The position numbers and the translations under genes were made by a program. A DNA stretch of 5,330 nt from an uncultured Lachnospiraceae bacterium (lineage in GTDB: Bacteria > Bacillota > Clostridia > Lachnospirales > Lachnospiraceae): positions 1 to 5,330 of the forward strand of contig CAJUJG010000058.1 of the NCBI GenBank assembly GCA_910586715.1, given 5' to 3'. Of the stretch, positions 1-5,330 are shown one piece after another. The notes below the pieces were generated by a model. The model saw nothing but the letters and a program-made list of their open reading frames with translations, did not search any database and was not told the DNA's origin. Each line of letters starts with the position of its first letter. Position 1 is the first letter of the stretch.

Positions 1-33
1 GGGTCTCGCACCTACAACCGTTACTACCTTCAT
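1..33 (-). CDS. Partial 5' end of a UDP-N-acetylglucosamine 2-epimerase-like gene (WecB/WbpI type)
   Basis: Only the first 11 codons lie in the window, reading ATG at 33-31 onward as MKVVTVVGARP. This is the characteristic first beta strand and glycine/arginine loop of non-hydrolysing UDP-GlcNAc 2-epimerases, whose family members commonly begin M-K-x-x-T-V-V-G-A-R-P. These cytoplasmic enzymes interconvert UDP-GlcNAc and UDP-ManNAc; the WbpI subfamily acts on UDP-2,3-diacetamido-glucuronic acid. The start overlaps the stop of the upstream gene (ATGA, 30-33), and AAAAGGA at 44-50 is a plausible ribosome binding site about 10 nt upstream. The surrounding glycosyltransferases and amidotransferase fit a sugar-nucleotide enzyme here. 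The exact subfamily cannot be set from 11 residues, and other proteins with a similar first strand remain possible. Confidence 0.75.
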   Translation of the reverse strand, partial: MKVVTVVGARP

Positions 34-827
34 CTCATAACATTCCTTTTCTTTACGCTTTCATAAAACTCCACTAATCCTTTTGAATCCAATGACGTAT
101 CTGCCATTCCGTCATTCCGTGCATCTGCCATATAGGATAATACCAGGTTTTCAACCGTTCCCACCCACTTCTGTCCGCCCCTGTCCGCATTCACAACCAC
201 ATGCTTTGGCGTCAACAGCACAATATTGGTTAAAACATCAGAATCATCAAAGCTGTGCACAATGTCAAAGTCACTGTTTTCTATAAAATCCACGATTCCA
301 TTCACGGTGTAGAATGTAAAAATACCGTCATACACGCCAGCGCTGTGGCTGTCTTCCGTTTGCGGACATGCCATCGTATATAACAGAAATACTTTATAGC
401 CTTCTTCTCCCATCATTGCAGCCATTTTATGCAGTTGGGCGCATTCCGTACTCTGTACATATAAAATTGTCCTCTCTGCATCCCTCTTACAAAAATAATT
501 ATATTGATTCAATTCAACAGGCATCATGGTCTCATTTTTGTTGCTATGATACAAAAAGCCTTCAAGCATTACATAATAATCTGTAATTCCCATTTCAATC
601 AATTGCGCGCTGATTTCAAAATATGCCTGTGCACATATGATCACATCTGTTTCAGAAGAATAAACCTCCCTTAATTGCTGACCGGCTATAACCGGAATTC
701 CAAACAGTTTTGTTCCGGCTAACGCCAAATTATTGTCTGCAAAATATAGAATCTCAAATTGCTCCTTCATCTTAAAATAAGCGCCCTGCCCATAAAATCC
801 AGCGCCAAACAGTATGATTTTCTTCAT
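30..827 (-). CDS. Truncated paralog of the downstream-facing Rossmann-glycosyltransferase: GxGxxG module plus GT-B N-terminal half
   Basis: A 265-residue protein when started at the ATG at 827-825. Residues 1-95 form a Rossmann-like module: first strand with GAGFYG (8-13), then YFADNN (28-33) with an acidic residue ending the second strand. Residues 119-212 match the N-terminal domain of the GT4-like enzyme encoded just upstream at 836-2245. Over residues 1-95 the two are about 45% identical by eye and colinear. The match ends near residue 212, where the HDCHDL stretch of the long paralog is replaced by VNADRG. The donor-binding domain is missing, but the last ~18 residues (LDSKGLVEFYESVKKRN) again resemble the long protein's C-terminal helix. 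It is therefore unlikely to be a stand-alone glycosyltransferase; a regulatory or partner subunit, a sugar-nucleotide-binding protein or a decaying duplicate are possible. Starts at 839 (269 aa) or 830 are alternatives. Confidence 0.8.
   Translation of the reverse strand: MKKIILFGAGFYGQGAYFKMKEQFEILYFADNNLALAGTKLFGIPVIAGQQLREVYSSETDVIICAQAYFEISAQLIEMGITDYYVMLEGFLYHSNKNETMMPVELNQYNYFCKRDAERTILYVQSTECAQLHKMAAMMGEEGYKVFLLYTMACPQTEDSHSAGVYDGIFTFYTVNGIVDFIENSDFDIVHSFDDSDVLTNIVLLTPKHVVVNADRGGQKWVGTVENLVLSYMADARNDGMADTSLDSKGLVEFYESVKKRNVMR
799..827 (-). repeat. Direct repeat copy A (start of short paralog)
   Basis: This 29-nt stretch matches 2217-2245 at 27 of 29 positions, including a perfect 17-nt run at 799-815. 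It encodes the initiator Met and first Rossmann strand (MKKIILFGAG) of the short paralog. It is most simply residual paralogy, but could serve as a homologous recombination point. Confidence 0.75.
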
Positions 828-833
828 CATCCA

Positions 834-837
834 CCTC
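834..837 (-). promoter_or_regulatory. Ribosome binding site deciding the start of the short paralog
   Basis: GAGG on the minus strand lies 6 nt upstream of the ATG at 827-825. It overlaps the stop region of the upstream gene. The ATG at 839 has only an AAGGG almost abutting it, and the ATG at 830 is only 3 nt from GAGG. The 827 start also aligns exactly with the first residue (MKKIILFGAG) of the long paralog. Confidence 0.5.
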
Positions 838-2245
838 ATGCCCTTACTTTTCGCATTGCATTGTAGAATTCCGCAAGCGCGGGAATCCTGCTTTCAAAGG
901 TCAGCCCCTTTTTCTGCAATGCATTTGCTTCAATCTGTATCTGTGCAATATTTTGGAATTGTTCCAAGATGCTTTCGCGAAAATCGATTTCTTTTCCAAA
1001 TTGATTCTCTTCAACAAATCGCTTTTGACTCTGAACATCTCCAACCGCAACGGGAATGCCGGCATTTACGTATTCCTGTATTTTGTTTGGGGAAGCATAT
1101 TCCAAATACTGTTTATTCCTTTTTGTCACGTTCAGAATGCACAATCCGACATCATACTTTGTCAGTTCCACCGCCAGCTGTTTCGATGAAAGGTTGCCTT
1201 CATAATGAATTTTCTCATGCAGCGATTCTAGATAGGCACAGTACTGCTTCTCACAGTTTGTGTAAAAATGAACATGAAGCCCGCATTCAGCCAGTTTCAC
1301 CCATATCTTCTCAAAATACCTGTGGCTTTCCCTGTCACCCGGTATGACGCCGCCCTCATACACGCAATGCAGCTCATTATCAAAAGCGCTCAGTTTTTTC
1401 AATCTCTTTTTGGGAGCCAGTTCTTCTGAAATCATATTTTCCAATACAAACGTTTTATCTATTGGAATATCAAACTTTTTTACTGCTTCTTCCCGTATTC
1501 CCTGCGTTGTATAAATTACTCCACTGCTATATTTGTTCGCTTCAAACTCAATAAACAGTTCTTCTAAGGACATGCTTTTATAAGCGCTGCTTAAATCATG
1601 ACAGTCATGAATCACTGTTTTGTTTGTGTGATTTAATATCATCGTCAGAAAATCAGGTTCATTCGAACTATGTATATAGTCAAACTCACTGTCATTTATA
1701 AATTCAATAAACTGCTCTATGGAATTTATGGAATAAATACAATCATAAATGTCGGCATATTCCTTATTCGATTGTCTTGGAGACGCCACGGAATACGCCA
1801 GGAAAATCTTCCATCCATACTTTTTCAGTGCATTCGCAATCTTGTGCGTACGAATACAGGCTACATCCTGGACAAACAAAATACTTATTTGATTTGTCTC
1901 TTTCTTATAGGCACGCATTTCTCCCATACTGCACGGAACCAGCCCTCCGGTTTGACCTTTATAATACAACAAGCCATCCGAAATCACATAGTATTGCATA
2001 ATGCCAATACATTCCAGCTGCATTCCGATTTCTTTAAAGTACCGTGTCGAAATTACAATGTCCATCGTCTGCGCATCATAAATCTGCTTTAATCTAGAAA
2101 TATCTATTATTTCAATGTCATGCAGCCTGGTACCAACCTTATTTTGATTATTATCCGCATAAAATAAAATCTCCCCGGCTTTTCTTAATTTATCATACGC
2201 TGCTTCCCCGAAATACCCAGCGCCAAACAGTATTATTTTTTTCAT
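836..2245 (-). CDS. Glycosyltransferase family 4-like protein with N-terminal GxGxxG Rossmann module
   Basis: A 469-residue cytoplasmic protein of two parts. Residues 1-95 are a Rossmann-like nucleotide-binding module: GAGYFG at 8-13, FYADNN at 28-33, and a strand DIVIST around 62-67. Similar modules occur at the front of sugar-modifying enzymes such as PglD-type acetyltransferases and some FkbM methyltransferases. Residues 120-465 look like a GT-B glycosyltransferase: ILFVQDVACIRTHKIANAL opens the acceptor domain, HDCHDL lies at 213-218, YTTQGIREEAV at 245-255 and VLEN at 267-270. The donor domain starts near 293 (CVYEGGV) and carries ASPNKIQEYVNAGIPVA at 384-400, the typical donor-binding helix of GT4 enzymes that build polysaccharides. 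Donor and acceptor cannot be named. The start overlaps the asnB-like stop (ATGA), with AAAGGA at 2255-2260, 9 nt upstream. The next gene is a shortened paralog. Confidence 0.85.
   Translation of the reverse strand: MKKIILFGAGYFGEAAYDKLRKAGEILFYADNNQNKVGTRLHDIEIIDISRLKQIYDAQTMDIVISTRYFKEIGMQLECIGIMQYYVISDGLLYYKGQTGGLVPCSMGEMRAYKKETNQISILFVQDVACIRTHKIANALKKYGWKIFLAYSVASPRQSNKEYADIYDCIYSINSIEQFIEFINDSEFDYIHSSNEPDFLTMILNHTNKTVIHDCHDLSSAYKSMSLEELFIEFEANKYSSGVIYTTQGIREEAVKKFDIPIDKTFVLENMISEELAPKKRLKKLSAFDNELHCVYEGGVIPGDRESHRYFEKIWVKLAECGLHVHFYTNCEKQYCAYLESLHEKIHYEGNLSSKQLAVELTKYDVGLCILNVTKRNKQYLEYASPNKIQEYVNAGIPVAVGDVQSQKRFVEENQFGKEIDFRESILEQFQNIAQIQIEANALQKKGLTFESRIPALAEFYNAMRKVRA
2217..2245 (-). 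repeat. Direct repeat copy B (start of long paralog)
   Basis: Partner of the repeat at 799-827, with 27 of 29 bases identical and a perfect 17-nt run at 2217-2233. Both copies begin exactly at the initiator codon of the two paralogous genes, which supports a tandem duplication and the 827 start for the short copy. Confidence 0.75.
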
Positions 2246-4155
2246 TCGACCGTTTCCTTTTTATATACATCACATATTTTAAACCATAATTCCATACTGT
2301 AAAACCGAAAAAGCATATCGCTAAAGTCCGCATCCCCACTGATATGTTCCCGGTAAAACCGGTCAATAGTATCACGCGGAACAATATTTCTGTCTCCAAA
2401 AGCATAAATTTCTTTTTTCAGCTCTTCCCTGCTGCTGCCTTCCCGCAGCCACCTTGCAAACGGTGCCGGAAATCCCATTTTGTTTTTTCTTTTAGCAACT
2501 TCCTTTGGCAGATACTCCCTGCACGCCTTTCTGATAATCCATTTTGTCCACTGATTATGAATTTTGTATGTTCCGTCAAGCGCAATCGCAAACTCAACAA
2601 TCCGGTAATCCAAAAACGGCACTCTTGATTCAATTGAAAAAGTCATGGAATTTCCGTCCTCATTATGCAGCAGTGACGGTATGGACTTATTCAAAACATC
2701 ATTGCATAATCTTGTATTCAAATGAGAAGCGCATTGTATTTCCTTTTGAGACGTGTCATGGACACATTCCATAAATGCATCTGTAAACAGCCTCGCGCTT
2801 CTTTTTATCTTTAAATCATTTATTCTGCTTTTATTTTGAAATAAAAAACTGTTTTTTAATCCGACAAGCCTGACGATCGTATCCGTACTGACCGCTCCAA
2901 TAATATCCGGCCACTCTTTCTTTACAATCGTAAGCATTTTTATTGCCTTACATTTTGACCAAAATGTATTTTTGTCCATCAGATCGGAAATGTAATAAGA
3001 ATAATAAGGAATATACCCTGCAAACAGCTCGTCTGCCCCCTGACCGTCAAGCACTACCTTTACATTGCCCTGAACGCCTTTCATAACCATGTACTGGCTG
3101 TACAAAGAAGCGCCTCCCGTCGGCTGATCATGGTGCCTTGTCAAATCTTCAATATACTTTGTGAAGTTTTTCTCATAGTCATCCGGTTTAATATAATGAG
3201 GAACTGTATCCCATAATTCATTTACTTTACGGATATATGGCTCCTCATTGCATTCCTTATCCGTATAAATCGAGGAAAATGTATGCATCTTTTTCCCAAA
3301 CTTTTTGGATGCGCAGCCCACAATTGCACTCGAATCCAAGCCTCCGGACAAACATGCGCCCACTGCCACATCGGCGCGGAGTCTTAATCCAATTGCACTT
3401 TCAAACAGCTGCTTAAATGTTTTAACCGGATTTCTTCCCTTAATCCATTTGTTATAAAACAGCTGCTCATCTACTTCCCAATATCTTCTGTAATCCTTTG
3501 TATGCTGCCTGACATCGTATACCAAATAGTGCGCCGGCGGAAAAATTTTAACATTTTTATAAAAACACTGTTCATCCGTGTCTTCATTTACCGAGCCGGA
3601 AAGATACCGGTATATACATGTCTCATTCGGAATATTCTCTTGTGGAAATGCCGCAATAATTGCTTTGATTTCTGATGCAAAAATAAACACATCATCATTA
3701 TTGACCGTATAAACCGGTTTAATCCCAAAACGGTCCCTGCTCACAATCAGCTTCTGCTCATCCCTGTCATAAAGTGCAAATGCCCACATTCCGTTAAAAC
3801 GGTTAAAACATTCTGTTCCATATGCGCGATACGCCTCTATAATCACTTCCGTATCGCTGTTTGTTTGAAATACCGCACCATTCCTTCGCAATTCCTGCCT
3901 GATTTCAATATAATTATAAATTTCTCCATTGAACGTGATGACATATCTTCCATCATGACTGACCATCGGCTGATTGCTCTTTGCATCAAGGTCTATAATC
4001 GACAGCCGCCTGTGCCCTAACGCAACCCGTTCATCCGCCCATTGCCCTTCTGCGTCCGGTCCGCGATGAATTAATACATCCGTCATTTTTTTAACAAATG
4101 CCCTGTCCGCTTTATATTTATTTGATTTGTCTATGTACCCGGCTATTCCGCACAT
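2242..4155 (-). CDS. asnB: Asparagine synthetase B-family glutamine-hydrolysing amidotransferase
   Basis: A 637-residue class II glutamine amidotransferase/synthetase of normal family length. The start is set at 4155 because the protein must begin Met-Cys: Cys2 becomes the N-terminal nucleophile of the glutaminase domain. A longer reading from 4191 would bury it and overlap the upstream gene. Glutaminase features are MCGIAGYI (1-8), GHRRLSIIDL (47-56), FNGEIYNY (75-82) and NSDTE (99-103). The synthetase domain has the ATP-pyrophosphatase loop SGGLDSS (270-276), DGQGADELFAGY (370-381), SIESRVPFLDYR (507-518) and KMGFPAPFARWL (559-570). All key motifs are intact. The family transfers ammonia from glutamine to an adenylated carboxylate, classically aspartate. 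Relatives inside O-antigen and capsule clusters (for example WbpS) are thought to amidate sugar acids, and this context suggests such a role. Ribosome binding site AAGGGGAG lies 7 nt upstream; the stop overlaps the next start. Confidence 0.95.
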   Translation of the reverse strand: MCGIAGYIDKSNKYKADRAFVKKMTDVLIHRGPDAEGQWADERVALGHRRLSIIDLDAKSNQPMVSHDGRYVITFNGEIYNYIEIRQELRRNGAVFQTNSDTEVIIEAYRAYGTECFNRFNGMWAFALYDRDEQKLIVSRDRFGIKPVYTVNNDDVFIFASEIKAIIAAFPQENIPNETCIYRYLSGSVNEDTDEQCFYKNVKIFPPAHYLVYDVRQHTKDYRRYWEVDEQLFYNKWIKGRNPVKTFKQLFESAIGLRLRADVAVGACLSGGLDSSAIVGCASKKFGKKMHTFSSIYTDKECNEEPYIRKVNELWDTVPHYIKPDDYEKNFTKYIEDLTRHHDQPTGGASLYSQYMVMKGVQGNVKVVLDGQGADELFAGYIPYYSYYISDLMDKNTFWSKCKAIKMLTIVKKEWPDIIGAVSTDTIVRLVGLKNSFLFQNKSRINDLKIKRSARLFTDAFMECVHDTSQKEIQCASHLNTRLCNDVLNKSIPSLLHNEDGNSMTFSIESRVPFLDYRIVEFAIALDGTYKIHNQWTKWIIRKACREYLPKEVAKRKNKMGFPAPFARWLREGSSREELKKEIYAFGDRNIVPRDTIDRFYREHISGDADFSDMLFRFYSMELWFKICDVYKKETVE

Positions 4156-4159
4156 GTTG

Positions 4160-4585
4160 TTACTCCCCTTTCCGTCCATAGATAAAATCAATCCACTTGA
4201 TATATAACCTGCAAAACGTATCTTTTACCACATTTTTTCCAGGGATCCTGACCTTATCTCCATTATAATTATAAAAGTAGGCATTTTTAAAATTTACCTT
4301 TTCGACCAGTTCCATGACATTCCCATAGTTATGTCCCTTTGCTCCCGAAAAAGTTACATATAGTTGGTCATATGGCTTGGAAGATATTCTATCAATTATT
4401 TCCGCTGGAAGGTCATAAAACCCCTCCCGGCAAATGTCAATAAAATTTACAGACGGATACTGCGTCTGATATCTGGAAAGCTGACTGCTTTGAATCAGGC
4501 AGTCAATCTCTTGCATTCCCAGCTCGCCAAAAAGCTTGTCCATTGTAGCGTCGGTAGACGTCTTAAAAACTAAAATTTTTTCCAA
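4160..4585 (-). CDS. Conserved-looking 141-aa protein of unknown function (possible single Rossmann-like domain)
   Basis: I do not recognise this family with confidence. The 141-residue protein begins MEKILVFKTSTDATMDKLFG, a first strand and loop like those opening GT-B or ADP-heptose-transferase type Rossmann folds. Predicted alternating strands and helices follow: IDCLIQ (27-32), NFIDI (47-51), DQLYVTFSGAKGHNYGN (73-89) and NAYFYNYNGDKVRI (101-114). The C-terminal helix from about 119 to 138 is aromatic and basic and could sit against the membrane or a partner. There is no signal peptide or clear transmembrane segment. The start is TTG at 4585: an in-frame TAA lies directly before it, and AAGAGG is 8 nt upstream; the next in-frame ATG is codon 15. 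It lies 14 nt after a glycosyltransferase and 4 nt before the amidotransferase, implying a job in the same glycan pathway. It could be a partner subunit or a reduced glycosyltransferase half. Confidence 0.75.
   Translation of the reverse strand: MEKILVFKTSTDATMDKLFGELGMQEIDCLIQSSQLSRYQTQYPSVNFIDICREGFYDLPAEIIDRISSKPYDQLYVTFSGAKGHNYGNVMELVEKVNFKNAYFYNYNGDKVRIPGKNVVKDTFCRLYIKWIDFIYGRKGE
4163..4170 (-). promoter_or_regulatory. Strong ribosome binding site fixing the amidotransferase start at 4155
   Basis: AAGGGGAG on the minus strand sits 7 nt before the ATG that gives Met-Cys-Gly-Ile. It lies inside the last codons of the upstream 141-aa gene, so translation of the two is probably coupled. No equally good site precedes the ATG at 4191. 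Confidence 0.8.
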
Positions 4586-4593
4586 TTAATATA

Positions 4594-4599
4594 CCTCTT
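4594..4599 (-). promoter_or_regulatory. Ribosome binding site supporting a TTG start
   Basis: AAGAGG on the minus strand begins one base after the TAA stop of the glycosyltransferase (4602-4600) and is 8 nt from the TTG at 4585. The in-frame TAA at 4588-4586 excludes any earlier start. Confidence 0.7.
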
Positions 4600-5330
4600 T
4601 TAAGATTTCTTACTTGTTTCATTATATAATTGAATATATTTCTTATAAAGTATGCTATCTTCATCCAAACATAATGACTGGGGACCATAGTTGTCTATCA
4701 GTTTGACAATACTGTCCGTAACCAATTTTTTGTCAACCCCTCCACCCCAAATATAATCATTATCTTTTGGATTCATAATCCACTCATCAGGGTATGAACC
4801 ATCAAATATCCTTAAAAACTTATCCGCTACAATAGTCGAAAGACAATGGTTCTCAATATATTCCTGTTCCTCTTTCCCTATTCGCTCCCATTCCTTCTTA
4901 TGCTCCAACAAATAAATTATTTTTTCTTTTAATTCATCCGGCTTGCAATAGACCGTCGGAGCAATAGGCTGAGGATTTGTTTCTTTGTATACTTCTGCAT
5001 AATAGCCGCTTACAATAACCGGTATCGCATTGATAGATGCCTCTGCCGCAAATCCTGCCATTGGTGTATCGCTATACAATTGATCAATTACAATATCAGA
5101 CTCTGACATCTTCTCAAGAACAATATTATGTGATACACCTGATACTTCAATATAGTTAACATCATATCCTTCTTTTTCGATTTCTTTTAAAACATTTCGA
5201 ATTGCCTCAGTACCTTTTCCTTTTTGATCAGATGGCGCATGTAAAATAGTAGGTTTGACATTATCCTTTTTGCTAATATGCACTTTTTCTTTCTCATCTA
5301 TTGGTATGCCAATGCAATTATATATCAAAT
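4600..5330 (-). CDS. Glycosyltransferase (GT-B, GT4-like), C-terminal part, truncated by the window edge
   Basis: The frame is open to the right edge. The first codon at 5328 is TTG and is probably internal, because a complete GT-B enzyme would have about 150-200 further N-terminal residues. Counting from that codon, a donor domain begins with PTILHAPSDQKGKGT (26-40), a strand and loop typical of GT4 C-terminal domains. It continues through a strand and helix (NYIEVSGVSHNIVLEKM, 58-74) to SDIVIDQLYSDTPMAGFAAE (77-96), whose Glu96 matches the conserved second glutamate of the EX7E region, and ASINAIPVIVSG. The usual first glutamate of that pair is not obvious. Helices at 130-160 complete the domain. 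Residues from about 178 to 242, including DEWIMNPKDNDYIWGGG, form a tail I do not recognise. The likely role is transfer of a nucleotide-activated sugar to a growing cell-surface glycan at the cytoplasmic side of the membrane. Donor and linkage cannot be read. Confidence 0.85.
   Translation of the reverse strand, partial: LIYNCIGIPIDEKEKVHISKKDNVKPTILHAPSDQKGKGTEAIRNVLKEIEKEGYDVNYIEVSGVSHNIVLEKMSESDIVIDQLYSDTPMAGFAAEASINAIPVIVSGYYAEVYKETNPQPIAPTVYCKPDELKEKIIYLLEHKKEWERIGKEEQEYIENHCLSTIVADKFLRIFDGSYPDEWIMNPKDNDYIWGGGVDKKLVTDSIVKLIDNYGPQSLCLDEDSILYKKYIQLYNETSKKS

Noticed and set aside
33..185. Frameshift in the short paralog as the cause of its lost donor domain
   Set aside because: I read the other two minus-strand frames across the point where similarity ends; both hit a stop quickly and neither resumes homology to the long paralog.
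814..1347. Plus-strand 177-codon open frame opposite the 469-aa glycosyltransferase gene
   Set aside because: It is antisense to a well-supported gene, has a low-complexity Cys/His/Ser/Pro-rich composition typical of shadow frames, and shows no recognisable motif.
1670..2092. Plus-strand 140-codon open frame
   Set aside because: Antisense shadow of the same glycosyltransferase gene; no motif and no convincing ribosome binding site context.
2193..2633. Two overlapping minus-strand frames near the 3' end of the amidotransferase gene (2193-2405 and 2418-2633)
   Set aside because: They lie out of frame within the intact asnB-like coding region, which keeps its conserved C-terminal motifs, so they are not evidence of a frameshift or extra gene.
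4156..4191. Twelve-residue N-terminal extension of the amidotransferase from an ATG at 4191
   Set aside because: It would hide the catalytic Cys behind 13 residues and overlap the upstream gene, and the strong ribosome binding site at 4163-4170 clearly serves the ATG at 4155.
5326..5328. TTG at 5326-5328 as a true start for the glycosyltransferase
   Set aside because: The frame is open to the window edge, no upstream sequence is visible to show a ribosome binding site, and the acceptor domain expected of a GT-B enzyme would be missing; it is better treated as an internal Leu codon.
4600..5330. Lower GC on the right side as a sign of separate transfer
   Set aside because: Sampled 60-base lines range widely throughout the window (about 22% to 55% GC), so the apparent AT-richness of the right end is not clearly distinct.

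Overview
The window is a fragment of a tightly packed, single-strand gene cluster, read entirely from the minus strand (right to left). It looks like part of a cell-surface polysaccharide locus (capsule, exopolysaccharide or O-antigen-like glycan). The moderate-to-low GC, strong AAGGGGAG / AAAGGA / AAGAGG ribosome binding sites, a TTG start and the protein character suggest a Firmicute, most likely a clostridial or Lachnospiraceae-type bacterium. That taxonomic call is an inference; no marker gene is present.

In order of transcription the window holds: (1) the C-terminal part of a GT-B glycosyltransferase with an unrecognised C-terminal tail (4600-5330, cut by the window edge); (2) a 141-aa orphan protein starting at TTG (4160-4585); (3) a complete 637-residue glutamine-dependent asparagine synthetase-family amidotransferase starting at the nucleophilic Cys (2242-4155); (4) a 469-aa protein joining an N-terminal GxGxxG Rossmann module to a GT4-like glycosyltransferase (836-2245); (5) a shorter paralog of gene 4 that keeps the Rossmann module and the N-terminal half of the glycosyltransferase but lacks the donor-binding half (30-827); and (6) the first 11 codons of a gene whose start, MKVVTVVGARP, matches non-hydrolysing UDP-GlcNAc 2-epimerases of the WecB/WbpI type (1-33).

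Junctions are 14-nt and 4-nt gaps, an ATGA overlap, an 8-nt gap and another ATGA overlap. There is no room for internal promoters or terminators, so the whole window is probably one translationally coupled transcript. No gene-free stretch exceeds 14 bases, and I see no RNA gene, mobile element, CRISPR array or origin.

Working model: the epimerase supplies a ManNAc-type nucleotide sugar, the glycosyltransferases assemble a repeat unit, and the AsnB-like enzyme may amidate a sugar acid or peptide substituent rather than serve amino-acid synthesis. The most unusual element is the tandem pair of Rossmann-GT paralogs, one of them a half-enzyme, followed in interest by the 141-aa orphan protein.
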